Shown piece by piece: positions 17,100-26,081 of a stretch of 64,000 bases of DNA. Location: contig CAJTCU010000013.1 of assembly GCA_910574935.1 (NCBI GenBank), positions 1 through 64,000 on the forward strand. Reading direction: 5' to 3'. The notes beneath the pieces were generated by a model. It ran no database searches and was not told the DNA's origin. It was given only the letters and a program-made list of their open reading frames with translations. Position 1 is the stretch's first letter; each line of letters opens with the position of its first letter. The DNA comes from Oscillospiraceae bacterium (lineage in GTDB: Bacteria > Bacillota > Clostridia > Oscillospirales > Acutalibacteraceae). A program made the position numbers and the translations under genes.

Positions 17100-17249
17100 T
17101 TACTTAGTTTCCCTATGCAGGGTGTGTTTCCGGCAGAACCGGCAGTATTTGTTCATTTCCAGCCTGTCCGGGTCGTTTTTCTTGTTTTTCTTGCTAAGAT
17201 AGTTCCGCTGCTTGCACTCAGTGCAGGCCAGCACAATCTTCACTCGCAT
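17100..17249 (-). CDS. rpmG: 50S ribosomal protein L33
   Basis: 49-residue zinc-ribbon form of L33, read directly from the sequence: [19 protein letters not shown] at the start, [20 protein letters not shown] at the end. The two CxxC pairs (CTEC and CRFC) are intact, so this is the zinc-binding C+ form. ATG 17249 has GGAGG 10 bases upstream. It is first gene of the rpmG-secE-nusG transcript. Confidence 0.96.
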   Translation of the reverse strand: MRVKIVLACTECKQRNYLSKKNKKNDPDRLEMNKYCRFCRKHTLHRETK

Positions 17250-17331
17250 GTTTTCGGCGCCTCCATTTCTTCAATTTGCCTCCCTCGAAAAAGTGGGTAC
17301 AAAAAAAGAGCCCTCTCTACGAGGTACTCTT

Positions 17332-17361
17332 AGTATAACACGGTTTTGGGGACTTTGTCAA
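17332..17361 (-). promoter_or_regulatory. Promoter of rpmG-secE-nusG
   Basis: On the minus strand TTGACA (17361-17356), an 18-base spacer and TATACT (17337-17332), about 85 bases before rpmG. The 33-bp tandem array begins within 10 bases upstream of the -35 box. Confidence 0.75.
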
Positions 17362-17369
17362 GCCCAGGA

Positions 17370-17803
17370 GGAGAACTTTCCATCGCGGAAAGTTCTCCTC
17401 CACGGGAACCTTCCATCGCGGAAAGTTCTCCTCCACGGGAACCTTCCATCGCAGAAAGTTCTCCTCCACGGGAACCTTCCATCGCGGAAAGTTCTCCTCC
17501 ACGGGAACCTTCCATTGCGGAAAGTTCTCCTCCACGAGAACCTTCCATCGCGGAAAGTTCTCCTCCACGGGAACCTTCCATCGCGGAAAGTTCTCCTCCA
17601 CGGGAACCTTCCATCGCGGAAAGTTCTCCTCCACGGGAACTTTCCATCGCGGAAAGTTCTCCTCCACGGGAACCTTCCATCGCGGAAAGTTCTCCTCCAC
17701 GGGAACCTTCCATCGCAGAAGGTTCTCCTCCACGGGAACTTTCCATCGCGGAAAATTCTCCGCCACGGGAACTTTCCATCGCGGAAAATTCTCCGCCACG
17801 GGA
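17370..17803. repeat. Tandem array of thirteen 33-bp units, each a hairpin
   Basis: The core CCATCGCGG (with variants CCATCGCAG and CCATTGCGG) recurs at 17380, 17413, 17446, 17479, 17512, 17545, 17578, 17611, 17644, 17677, 17710, 17743 and 17776: thirteen times at exactly 33 bases. Each unit contains an inverted repeat, perfect in the first unit (GGAGAACTTTCC and GGAAAGTTCTCC around ATCGC) and slightly mismatched in most others. It lies between the 3' end of a minus-strand gene and the rpmG promoter. Because 33 is divisible by three, several frames stay open as 11-residue repeats, but none has a credible start site. Confidence 0.9.
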
Positions 17804-17851
17804 TTTTTCTGTCCCCGCCTAAGTTCCCCGCCCGCTCCTGTCTAGATGGAG

Positions 17852-18634
17852 TCACCGCTTATCCAGCCGGGCTTCCACCTTTTTGCCGCTCTTCTTTTTC
17901 TTCTTTTCAGGCTTGATGTTCTTGCCAATGAGCTTGCGGGAAAAACCGCTGATCTTTTGCAGCTCCTCCCCCAGACCAGAGGCCAGCTTGCCGTAGGCTT
18001 GGGCGGAAAGACCGTTGAGCAACACATAGGTAACAATAGACCGCAGGTCCATGTCTCCGTTCTTATACATATCATCTAACAGTCCGCAAAGCTTCTGCAC
18101 CGGTTCGCTATCCGGATACTGGTTGACCAGGTCCTCACACAGGGGAACCACCTTGTGTTTGATAAAGGTGACAAAGCGCACCTGGCCATAGACAATCTTC
18201 TCCTGGTTCAGCTGGTCCTTTAGCTCCGGAAAAATATTCACCAACCGGTTGATGAAAAACATGGGGTCAATGTTCCGCTCGTCCTGGCCCCTTTTTTTGC
18301 GCTGCTGTACAATGGCCACCCGCTTGGGGCCCCGCACCACGTCCAAAAAGTCATTAAGAATGCTCTCCGCGTCGGCCCGCTCTCCGCTCATTTTGTCAAA
18401 CAGCCACCGGGAGAGCTCCCGCCAGTCCCCGGGCTTGCCATCTGTCAGCGAGGTAGAGCGCAGAATAAAGCTTTTGCGCTTGTCGTCATACAGCAGGCTG
18501 TAGGCCACATCCGCAGCCACAAACATCACTGCCTGGCCCGCGGGGTCCTCCAGGTCCTGGGCCTCGCCAAAGCCCTGCTGGCAGAGCTCCTGGGACAGGG
18601 CGTTTTGTATTAATTGGAAGGGATTAAAGTCCAT
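17852..18634 (-). CDS. Conserved hypothetical protein next to lysC
   Basis: Not recognised. 260 residues, soluble, no signal or membrane segment. The first half is mixed alpha/beta (AVMFVAADVAYSLLYDDKRK, FILRSTSLTDGKPGDWRELS), with GDWRELSRWLFDK and AESILNDFLDVVRGPKRVA in the middle. The second half is helical and ends in a very basic tail (KLIGKNIKPEKKKKKSGKKV), suggesting nucleic-acid or membrane-surface contact. ATG 18634 is favoured by AGGAG 7 bases upstream. It starts 52 bases after lysC on the same strand, so it is probably co-transcribed. The 33-bp repeat array begins about 50 bases past its stop. Confidence 0.7.
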   Translation of the reverse strand: MDFNPFQLIQNALSQELCQQGFGEAQDLEDPAGQAVMFVAADVAYSLLYDDKRKSFILRSTSLTDGKPGDWRELSRWLFDKMSGERADAESILNDFLDVVRGPKRVAIVQQRKKRGQDERNIDPMFFINRLVNIFPELKDQLNQEKIVYGQVRFVTFIKHKVVPLCEDLVNQYPDSEPVQKLCGLLDDMYKNGDMDLRSIVTYVLLNGLSAQAYGKLASGLGEELQKISGFSRKLIGKNIKPEKKKKKSGKKVEARLDKR

Positions 18635-18686
18635 GATGTCACTCCTAAGCCCCGGCATAGGCGCGGGGAAATATTCGGGCTTCCAC

Positions 18687-19895
18687 TTACGACTCGAAGA
18701 ACTTCTGGTGGATGGCCTCTACCGCCCGGTCGCTATCCGACTTATGCACCAGTACGGAAATCTTGATCTCACTGGTAGAAATCATCTGTATATTCACATT
18801 GCGGCTGAACAGCGCCTCAAACATCTCCGCCGCCACACCCGGGTGGCTCTCCATACCCGCGCCCACAATCGACACCTTGGAAACATTGTCGTCCGCCACT
18901 AAACTGCTGGCCCCCAGCTTTTCGGTGTACTCCTTCAAAAGGTCTATGGTGTCCTCCATCCGGTCCTTCTCCACCGTAAAGCTAATGTCCTTGGTACCAT
19001 TGCGGCCAATAGACTGCAAAATGATATCCACGTTGGTGCCCTTGCTGGAAAGCTTGGAGAAAATCTTAAAGGCCAGGCCGGGCTTGTCGGGTACGCCGAT
19101 AATTGAAATGCGGGCTATGTTGTCGTCCTTCGCCACACCGCTGATGAGCATTTGTTCCACGCCGTTCTCCTCCTTGACAATGGTCCCCCTAGCCCCAGTT
19201 AAGCTGGAGAGGACCTCCAATTCAATATTATATTTTTTCGCCATTTCCACGGACCGGTTATGCAGCACCTGGGCCCCCAAAGAGGCCAGCTCCAGCATCT
19301 CGTCGTAGGTGATGCAGGAGAGCTTCTTGGCCCCGGGAATCTTCCGGGGGTCGGCGGTATACACGCCGTCCACGTCGGTGTAAATCTGGCATAGGTTGGC
19401 ATGCATGGCTGCAGCCATGGCCACGGCACTGGTGTCGCTGCCGCCCCGGCCCAGGGTGGTCATGTCGCCGTAGCGGTTCAGGCCCTGAAAGCCGGTGATT
19501 ACCACAATGCGGCGCTTATCCAGCTCCTTCTTCACCCGGGAGGTGTCGATTTTCTTAATGCGGGCGCTGCCGTAGTCGCTGGTGGTGTCGTAGCCCGCCT
19601 GCCAGCCCAAAAGCGACACCACGGGAAAGCCCATGCGTTCAATGGCCATGGCCAGCAAAGAGGCGGAGATCTGCTCTCCGGCGGACATAAGCATATCCAT
19701 CTCTCGCTTGCTGGGGCGGTGGTTCAGCTCGGCGGCCTTGGCGATCAAATCGTCAGTGGTGTCGCCCTGGGCGGAGACCACCACGATCATGTCGTTGCCG
19801 TCCTTGTAGGCGGAGGTGACGATCCTCGCCACATTATCAATGCGCTCGGCGTCCCGGACGGAGGTGCCGCCGAATTTCTGAACGATTAAAGCCAT
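18687..19895 (-). CDS. lysC: Aspartate kinase
   Basis: Phosphorylates aspartate, the first step toward lysine, methionine and threonine; cytoplasmic, 402 residues, the monofunctional class. The catalytic domain begins MALIVQKFGGTSVRDAERI and has GGSDTSAVAMAAAMHA and IYTDVDGVYTADPRKIPGAK. Two ACT regulatory domains occupy the last 150 residues (ISIIGVPDKPGLAFKIFSKL and SIVGAGMESHPGVAAEMF), implying feedback control by lysine and/or threonine. ATG 19895 has GAGGGG 6 bases upstream. It lies downstream of hom and thrB on the same strand but is separated from them by GC-rich repeats, so it may have its own transcript. Confidence 0.97.
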   Translation of the reverse strand: MALIVQKFGGTSVRDAERIDNVARIVTSAYKDGNDMIVVVSAQGDTTDDLIAKAAELNHRPSKREMDMLMSAGEQISASLLAMAIERMGFPVVSLLGWQAGYDTTSDYGSARIKKIDTSRVKKELDKRRIVVITGFQGLNRYGDMTTLGRGGSDTSAVAMAAAMHANLCQIYTDVDGVYTADPRKIPGAKKLSCITYDEMLELASLGAQVLHNRSVEMAKKYNIELEVLSSLTGARGTIVKEENGVEQMLISGVAKDDNIARISIIGVPDKPGLAFKIFSKLSSKGTNVDIILQSIGRNGTKDISFTVEKDRMEDTIDLLKEYTEKLGASSLVADDNVSKVSIVGAGMESHPGVAAEMFEALFSRNVNIQMISTSEIKISVLVHKSDSDRAVEAIHQKFFES

Positions 19896-19984
19896 ATACA
19901 ACCCCTCTGGATTTAGTATAGTCAAGTAGTGATATTATAGCGTGGATGGAAGAAGCTGTCAAGAGTGAGGGGTACATTGGCGGG

Positions 19985-20205
19985 TCCAGCGCCGCCACAG
20001 CGCTGGCGAGGTCCAGGGCGAGGAGCCCTGGTAGGGTGTGGGACAAAGTCCCACGACCTTGCCCTTAAACCCTCAGAAGCGCATTGCGGGGAGAGTTGGC
20101 AAAGGCAACTCTTGGGCCCACGCTTCGCGGGGGGAGGGGTGCTTGCAAGAAAAAGCACCCCTCCGGCCTAGCGCTCACGCTCCCCCCGCGCAGCGGGCCC
20201 ACAGG
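19985..20205 (-). repeat. GC-rich multi-hairpin intergenic repeat, copy 2
   Basis: Same order of hairpins as copy 1 but on the opposite strand: CCAGCGC / GCGCTGG, CCAGGGCGAGGAGCCCTGG, GTGGGACAAAGTCCCAC, then GGGGTGCTTGCAAGAAAAAG with its partner CACCCC. It fills most of the 372-base gap upstream of lysC. No T-box or riboswitch fold was recognised there. Confidence 0.6.
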
Positions 20206-20267
20206 CCCTTATCAACCGAAAAAGCTGAACCTGCATACACCACCCAGCCTGCTCTCCCTAAATGCCC

Positions 20268-20516
20268 TTAATAATCAACATGTAACTTCTCCACCACCTG
20301 TCGGGCCCGCTGCCCCTCTTCGCTGTACTGAAAGTCATCCACCGCCTCAAAGCGCTCCTCCAGCGGGCTTAGGTCTTGGAGCAACGCCTCCTCCCTGCTC
20401 TTGGCCTTGTGCCACTGCCAGGCCGCTGGGGCTAGGGCCAGCACTAGGGTCAACAGAATGAGAATTACCGCCACCAGCCATTTGATTATCTTTCGCTCTT
20501 TCCCTGCCGCTGTCAC
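20268..20516 (-). CDS. Small single-pass membrane protein, unknown
   Basis: Not recognised. 82 residues: a short basic N-terminus (TAAGKERKIIKW), one transmembrane helix (LVAVILILLTLVLALAPAAW) and a charged helical tail (SREEALLQDLSPLEERFEAV), presumably outside the cell. The start is taken as the GTG at 20516 because AAAGGAG lies 8 bases upstream; the longer frame has no site. It sits between thrB and lysC on the same strand, flanked on both sides by GC-rich repeats. No link to amino-acid synthesis can be read from it. Confidence 0.6.
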   Translation of the reverse strand: MTAAGKERKIIKWLVAVILILLTLVLALAPAAWQWHKAKSREEALLQDLSPLEERFEAVDDFQYSEEGQRARQVVEKLHVDY

Positions 20517-20664
20517 TTTGAACGCTCCTTTCAGGCCTTGGGCCGCGCTCGCAGCGCCCGGCTGCCCTGCCACAGCAGCGCGCTAACCGGCAGGAGCGCA
20601 GCCGCCAGACCCTTAAACCATTCTTTGGCAATACAGGCCCCTTACAGCCGTTAGCGACTTCTAC

Positions 20665-20875
20665 CGGGCCGCTGTTTCGCCGCTGCTATGCAGCGCCAAA
20701 AAGCGCTACGGTCTGGTGCGCCCTCTTTACTGAGAGGGCCGTCTTTTTTGGGGGACCCTATCTTTGCTTTGCCGCGCCGCTTTAAAGGTCAAGGTCGCCT
20801 CCGGCGGCCAGGGCTTCTCGCCCTGGACCTCGCCAGGGAAGCAAGCTCCCCTGGACCCCCTTTGTTTTGTCGCCG
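20665..20875 (+). repeat. GC-rich multi-hairpin intergenic repeat, variant copy 3
   Basis: Begins GGGCCGCTGTTTCGCCGCTG, contains CGCCTCCGGCG, CCAGGGCTTCTCGCCCTGG and CCAGGGAAGCAAGCTCCCCTGG. The same opening and the same CGCCTCCGGCGG block recur in the 38.5-38.7 kb gap. It occupies most of the 369 bases downstream of thrB; no gene was seen in it. Confidence 0.55.
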
Positions 20876-20885
20876 CCGCTCTTCA

Positions 20886-21782
20886 TCATTCGATGACCAC
20901 CTTGGCCCCCTCTTGGTCCGCCTGGAGAATCTCCACCCGCCAGCCTTCGATGCCCTTGTCCGCCAGGTGGGTGACGCAGGCCTTGCCAAAGGCCTGGGCG
21001 TTCTGGGCGTCGATCATGGCGATGATGGTGGGCCCCGCCCCGCTGACGTAGGTGCCCAAGGAGCCCAGCTCATAGCTCATGCGGAACACGTTGTCGTAGT
21101 TCTCGATGAGCCCGGAGCGGTAGGGCTGGTGGATGCGGTCCTGCACCGCCACCCGCAGGTTGTGCAACTCGCCTGAGAACAACGAGGCGGTCATCAGCCC
21201 CGACCGGGACAAGTTATACACCGCGTCCTCCCGGCTGTACTCCTTGGGCAGGGCGGCCCGGGCTTTCTCGGTTTTCAGCTCGAAGGGGGGAATCATCAGG
21301 GCAAAGCGGATTTTGTCGCTCACCGGCACGCTGACGCTGTAGACCCGCTCCCCCTCCATGGCAGAGGCCACCAGACCCCCAGAGAGGGCTGGGCTGGTGT
21401 TGTCCGGGTGGCCCTCAATCTTCGCCGCCAGGTTGATCAGGTCCGTCCTGCTTAAGGGATTGCCCATAAAGCGGTTGGCGGCCAAAATGCCCGCCACAAT
21501 ACACGCCGAGCTGCTGCCCAGCCCCCGGGCCATGGGGATATTATTCTCTTGGATGATCTTCAGCCCCGGCAGCTTTTTGCCGCAGACCTCGTAGAGGTGC
21601 TTGGCTGCCCAAAAGATCAGGTTGCTCTCGTCCTTGGGCACCTGGGTGGAATCGGTACAGCTGATCTCCAGTCCGTCGTACTCCTCCATCCACACCCGGT
21701 TCTTCATGGTCAGCGCCAGGCCCAGGGAGTCAAAGCCAGAGCCCAGGTTGGCGCTGGTGGCGGGCACGTCGATGCGGATCAT
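20886..21782 (-). CDS. thrB: Homoserine kinase
   Basis: Phosphorylates L-homoserine with ATP for threonine synthesis; a GHMP-family enzyme of 298 residues, standard size. The N-terminus MIRIDVPATSANLGSGFDSL, the ATP loop IPMARGLGSSSACIVAGILA (PxxxGLGSS) and the C-terminal YVSGAGPTIIAMID are diagnostic. ATG 21782 has AAGGAGG 7 bases upstream. It lies 90 bases after hom in a hom-thrB unit. No thrC (threonine synthase) is seen in the window. Confidence 0.97.
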   Translation of the reverse strand: MIRIDVPATSANLGSGFDSLGLALTMKNRVWMEEYDGLEISCTDSTQVPKDESNLIFWAAKHLYEVCGKKLPGLKIIQENNIPMARGLGSSSACIVAGILAANRFMGNPLSRTDLINLAAKIEGHPDNTSPALSGGLVASAMEGERVYSVSVPVSDKIRFALMIPPFELKTEKARAALPKEYSREDAVYNLSRSGLMTASLFSGELHNLRVAVQDRIHQPYRSGLIENYDNVFRMSYELGSLGTYVSGAGPTIIAMIDAQNAQAFGKACVTHLADKGIEGWRVEILQADQEGAKVVIE

Positions 21783-21872
21783 TGGGATTCCTCCTTGTAT
21801 GTTATGATGGTTGGTAAAGCCCCAACAGGGCGGGGCGGGCTTTTGCTTTTCAGATATGGTTCAGCCCCCGGC

Positions 21873-23120
21873 TTAATAGTCCGAAATCTTAATCCGGCCC
21901 AGAACCACTACGCCCTGTCCGGCCAAGGCTTTTAGCTTCTCCCGCAAGCCGTTCTCCGTAATGCCGGCCACCGTGAAGCCCGCTTCGCCGGGCTCCTCCT
22001 CCTTGCGGATAATCCGCGCCGCCCCGGGGAATAGCCTTTCCGCCTGGGCAAAGGCTCCGGCAGAATCCTCGCCAAAGCGCACCCGTACAAAGAAATCCCC
22101 CTTCATCTCTCCAAAGGGCTCTACATAGCCCGGCTTGGCGTCCTCCCAGAACAGGTACTTCCGGGCCTTAAAGTGCTTGACGCAGTCAATCACGTCTGCC
22201 ACCACGGCGCTGGCGGTGGGCAGCTTGCCCGCGCCTTTGCCGTAGAACACCACGTCGCCAGTGGCGTCCCCCCGGACCAAAATGCCGTTAAACACGTCGT
22301 CCACATTGGCCAGCTGGCTCTCCCGGTGGATGAACATAGGCGCCACCTGAATGGAGATTTTCCCGTTTTCCCCCATCTTCACCTGCCCGATAAGCTTAAT
22401 CACCCCGCCCCAGGCCCCGGCATAGGCCACATCCTCCAGGGTAATGTTCGTAATGCCCTCGGTATGCACCTGTTCGGGGTACACGTGGCTGCCAAAGGCC
22501 AGGCTGGCCAGGATGCAGATTTTCCGGCAGGCGTCCGCGCCCTCCACGTCGGCAGAGGGGTCCCGCTCGGCATAGCCCAGCTCCTGGGCCAGCTTTAGGG
22601 CCTCGGGAAAGCCCATGTGCTCCCGGATCATCTTGGTGAGAATAAAGTTGGTGGTGCCGTTTAGGATGCCGGCAATCTCCCCCACCTCATTGGCGGCCAG
22701 GCACTGGCTGATGGGCCGGATAATGGGGATGCCCCCGCCCACGCTGGCCTCAAACAGAAAATTCAGGTTATTCCGCTGGGCAATGGCCAGCAGCTCCGCG
22801 CCCTTGGCCGCCACCAGTTCTTTGTTGGAGGTAGCCACGCTTTTTCCGTTTTCCAAACAGGCCCGCACAAACCGGTAAGCTGGGTCCAGGCCCCCCATAC
22901 ACTCCACCACAATGCGCACCTCTGGGTCGTTTAAAATCACGTTGAAATCCTTGGTAAAGCTGTCCCCATAGGGCAGCTGGGGAAACTCCCTCAGGTCCAG
23001 GATATGCTTCACGTGGATCTCCTCTTTCGCTCTGCGGGCAATGCTCTCCTGGTGGGTCCGCAGTACCTCCAGCACGCCGGAGCCCACTACGCCGTGGCCC
23101 AGTACCGCTATCTCTGCCAT
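21873..23120 (-). CDS. hom: Homoserine dehydrogenase
   Basis: NAD(P)-dependent reduction of aspartate semialdehyde to homoserine; 415 residues. The Rossmann fold starts MAEIAVLGHGVVGSGVLEVL (GxGxxG). Catalytic-domain signatures are ATSNKELVAAKG, FLFEASVGGGIPIIRPISQC, GILNGTTNFILTKM and AELLGYAERDPSADVEG-like GYAERDPSADVEGADA. The last 80 residues form an ACT domain (DFFVRVRFGEDSAGAFAQAE), consistent with threonine feedback. It is first gene of the hom-thrB unit. The 259-base gap upstream separates it from the class A PBP and holds only GC-rich sequence and a GCAAGCTTTT / AAAAGCTTGC hairpin. Confidence 0.97.
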   Translation of the reverse strand: MAEIAVLGHGVVGSGVLEVLRTHQESIARRAKEEIHVKHILDLREFPQLPYGDSFTKDFNVILNDPEVRIVVECMGGLDPAYRFVRACLENGKSVATSNKELVAAKGAELLAIAQRNNLNFLFEASVGGGIPIIRPISQCLAANEVGEIAGILNGTTNFILTKMIREHMGFPEALKLAQELGYAERDPSADVEGADACRKICILASLAFGSHVYPEQVHTEGITNITLEDVAYAGAWGGVIKLIGQVKMGENGKISIQVAPMFIHRESQLANVDDVFNGILVRGDATGDVVFYGKGAGKLPTASAVVADVIDCVKHFKARKYLFWEDAKPGYVEPFGEMKGDFFVRVRFGEDSAGAFAQAERLFPGAARIIRKEEEPGEAGFTVAGITENGLREKLKALAGQGVVVLGRIKISDY

Positions 23121-23379
23121 TTACACCACTTCCTCATTCTATTTTCGATGAATCCTTCTTGGTTGCTTCTATTGTCATGGAACCCTTGGGGGTCTCGCTG
23201 GTTTTTTTGCGGCGCGGGGCGGCGTTCTTTTTGGCCCCGCATTTTTTGGGGGAAATTTCTGGTCTGTTTTCGCTTTTCCGCGCCGATCTTTAAGAGATCA
23301 GGCCGCAAGACGCTGTCTCGCGCTCTGCAAGCTTTTGAAAAAGCTTGCGCAAAACTTTTACTGCCCGCTTAACCGGGTC

Positions 23380-25923
23380 TTACCCTTGCGGCACGTCCGG
23401 CTCGAACACGTCCGGCGGATCGCTCTGGGGCGGCTCGGTGGGTTCGGGCGTGTCCGTCACCGTGGGGTCGCTGGGGAACGACGGCTCAAAGGGCGTCGGC
23501 GTGGGCTCGTCCGTTGGGCCCGGAGGCGGCACCGGGGTCACGTCTCCGCCGCTGCTCTCCGATGGGGTAGGCGTGGGCTCGTCGCTGGGACTGGCCGAGG
23601 GCTCTGACGAAGGAGAGGGCGAGACCGACGGCGAGGGGGATGGCGACGGCGAGGGAGACGGAGAAGGCGACGTGGACGGAGAAGGCGAGGGCCCGGATTT
23701 GTGATCGCTGCCGCCGTTGCAGGTATTGGGGGCGTTGCCCTCAGCGTACCAGCCGGTGGCCGTGTTAAAGCAATTGGGCCCTGCGATCATGCCGCTGCTC
23801 CGGCAGAAAGCCGCCTGGTACACATTGTCACTAAGCACCCACTGCTTGCCGCTCCAGTCATAGTTGTCCATCAGATACTGCATCACGATCTTCCAGGTGC
23901 GCAGGTGGGCCCCTTCGTCGGGAAGTTCCCGGCCCTGGTACTCATAGCCGTTCCAGATGCCCGCCACGCAAAAGGGGGTCGCGCCCACAAAGTACAGGTC
24001 ATAGGCGTCGTCGGTGGTGCCGGTCTTGCCGTATATCTCCATGCCGTACTCGCTGCCCAGCCCCGCCAGGGTGCCGCCGGTGGCCTGTGCGCCGTAGATA
24101 GGCTTGTGCAAAAGCTTATTCATAATGGTGGCGGCTTCTTCGCTCATCACCCGCTCACCCTGGGCCATGCTCTCCCGGTTGTCCAAAATCACGTTGCCGT
24201 CATGGTCCTTCACGTAGTAGTAGGAGGCCGGCTTGTGGTAGATGCCGCCGTTGGCGAATATTTGGTACCCGGCGGTCATCTCTTCCACAGTAACGCCGTA
24301 CTGCTGGGTGCCCAGCGCCATGGCGGACCGGCTGTGGGCGTCCACGTCGGCGGTCAGGGACTTAAAGTGCAGAGACTGGGTCAGCCACTCATAGCAGGCC
24401 TCGGGGGTCAGGTCCGTGCACAGCTGGGCCGCCGGGGCGTTGATGGACATCTCTATGGCGGTATCCACGCACATATATTGGCTATACTTGCCGTTCCAGT
24501 TGGCGGGGCCGGGCTCGCCGCCCTCGCCGTTCCAGTCAGCCAAGGGCTGGTCCTTTAAAAGAGAGCCGTAGGTGATCTTACCCGTGGCAATGCCCAGGGC
24601 GTAGGGGCTAATGGTTTTCATGGAAGAGCCACAGGGGCGCTGGGCGTCGCTGGCGTTGCTATATAGCAGGCTGCCGTCCCGCTCATACCGGTTGCCTATG
24701 GTGAACAGCACCCGGCCGGTGTAGGGGTCCATGCAGAAAAAGCCCAGCTGCACATCCTCGTCTGCGGGCAGCATGTCCGTATTGGTCAAAAAGAAGCGCT
24801 CCATATCGGTTTGCAGCTTGTAGTCCATCGCGCAGTGGATCTCCAGCCCGCCGTTATACACCAAATCCACAGCGTTTTTGTAGGAGTAGCCGTAACGCTC
24901 CATCAGGTCGTCCACCAGCTGCTCGAACAGATAGTCAATATACCAGTTCCATTTGGCCACATCCTGGAACTCCTCATTGCTGGTTTCAGAGACGTCGTTG
25001 CCCTCAAAGGTCATGCTTTTCAGCTCTTCCTTGGCCTGCTGATATTCCGTCTCGCTAATCGGCGTCAAATACCGGGTGTCCAGCTCGCCGTTTTTCGTCA
25101 GCTCCCGCATACGGTCCAGCACCACCAGAGCCCGCTCTTTAGAGTCCTCTTCAAAAATCAGGGGATTGAACTGATAAGGGTTCTGGGTAATACCCGCGAT
25201 CAAAGCGCACTCGGCCAAAGAGCACTCGGTAATGCTTTTGCCAAAATAACATTTAGCGGCCGCCTCTACCCCCTGGCAGATGCCGCCGTAATTGACGATA
25301 TTCAAGTACGCCTCTAAAATCTGTTCTTTTGTGTACTTTTCAGACTCCATGTTCAGGGCTGTGAAAATCTCCTTAATCTTGCGCAGCAGACTGACCTGAT
25401 TCTCATGGGTAATGTTCTTAATCAGCTGCTGGGTCAAAGTGGAGCCGCCGCCGCCGCCGGAATGGGTAAACAGCTTGAACACCGCGCCCAGGGTGCCCTT
25501 AAAATCCACGCCCCGGTGCTGGTAAAAACGGTGGTCCTCAATGCACACCTGGGCGGTTTTCATATACTCTGGAATCTGGTCGTAGTTCATCCAAATACGG
25601 TCCTCGTTGCGGTTAAAAGTCATGTACTCGGTGGCATGGCCTTCCTCATCGTCCAGGTACACCGGGCTGGAGTAGCTCAAACTCATGGCGCCAATGTCCG
25701 GGGGGGCCACATGGCGGAAGCTGAGAACAAAGGACGCCACGGAGAACATGACCAGAATACCCGTGATGGCCCCCACCCAAAACAGGGTCTTAATTCCCTT
25801 CCAGACCATGCCGCCAATGGTTTTCGCGGTAGCCCCGGCAGACTGGGAGAACTCTCCCTCAGTACGCTGACTAACCGTGTGCACAGCTGTGGTATTGTAC
25901 TTATTAATGTCTTCTTTTCTCAC
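23380..25923 (-). CDS. Class A penicillin-binding protein (PBP1a-like)
   Basis: Bifunctional murein synthase: glycan polymerisation and peptide crosslinking on the outer face of the membrane. 847 residues from the GTG at 25923, which has GGAGG 8 bases upstream; the in-frame TTG five codons earlier is part of that site. One transmembrane helix (about 45-68). The GT51 domain has EDHRFYQHRG (Glu129) and GGGSTLTQQLIKN. The transpeptidase has SSMK (Ser433 nucleophile), SIN (493-495) and KTGTTDDAYD (633). The last 120 residues are a low-complexity Ser-Pro-Thr-Glu tail, common in wall-spanning extensions. All catalytic motifs are present. It is a single gene. Confidence 0.95.
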   Translation of the reverse strand: MRKEDINKYNTTAVHTVSQRTEGEFSQSAGATAKTIGGMVWKGIKTLFWVGAITGILVMFSVASFVLSFRHVAPPDIGAMSLSYSSPVYLDDEEGHATEYMTFNRNEDRIWMNYDQIPEYMKTAQVCIEDHRFYQHRGVDFKGTLGAVFKLFTHSGGGGGSTLTQQLIKNITHENQVSLLRKIKEIFTALNMESEKYTKEQILEAYLNIVNYGGICQGVEAAAKCYFGKSITECSLAECALIAGITQNPYQFNPLIFEEDSKERALVVLDRMRELTKNGELDTRYLTPISETEYQQAKEELKSMTFEGNDVSETSNEEFQDVAKWNWYIDYLFEQLVDDLMERYGYSYKNAVDLVYNGGLEIHCAMDYKLQTDMERFFLTNTDMLPADEDVQLGFFCMDPYTGRVLFTIGNRYERDGSLLYSNASDAQRPCGSSMKTISPYALGIATGKITYGSLLKDQPLADWNGEGGEPGPANWNGKYSQYMCVDTAIEMSINAPAAQLCTDLTPEACYEWLTQSLHFKSLTADVDAHSRSAMALGTQQYGVTVEEMTAGYQIFANGGIYHKPASYYYVKDHDGNVILDNRESMAQGERVMSEEAATIMNKLLHKPIYGAQATGGTLAGLGSEYGMEIYGKTGTTDDAYDLYFVGATPFCVAGIWNGYEYQGRELPDEGAHLRTWKIVMQYLMDNYDWSGKQWVLSDNVYQAAFCRSSGMIAGPNCFNTATGWYAEGNAPNTCNGGSDHKSGPSPSPSTSPSPSPSPSPSPSPSVSPSPSSEPSASPSDEPTPTPSESSGGDVTPVPPPGPTDEPTPTPFEPSFPSDPTVTDTPEPTEPPQSDPPDVFEPDVPQG

Positions 25924-26081
25924 AGTGTTTTCCTCCAAAACATTCCTTTAAAAAGCGGTAAGGTCCCGCAAAGCGGGGTTGACAGACCAGGGCGCTGTCC
26001 CCTCCCTATAAAAATACCCAAACAATGGAATAAAATGCAAAAACTGGGCCATCCTTAACTATAAAAAAAGAGGTGGTTGCC

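Noticed and set aside
17370-17803. CRISPR array
   Set aside because: Units are contiguous with no unique spacers, and no cas genes are present.
17212-17916. Open frames of 150-234 residues through the 33-bp array, on both strands, looking like repetitive precursor peptides
   Set aside because: A 33-base unit keeps every stop-free frame open automatically. No frame has a convincing start with ribosome binding site, and both strands look equally coding.
19896-20267. Lysine riboswitch or T-box before lysC
   Set aside because: The gap consists of GC-rich repeat hairpins, and neither the T-box sequence nor a lysine-riboswitch core was found.
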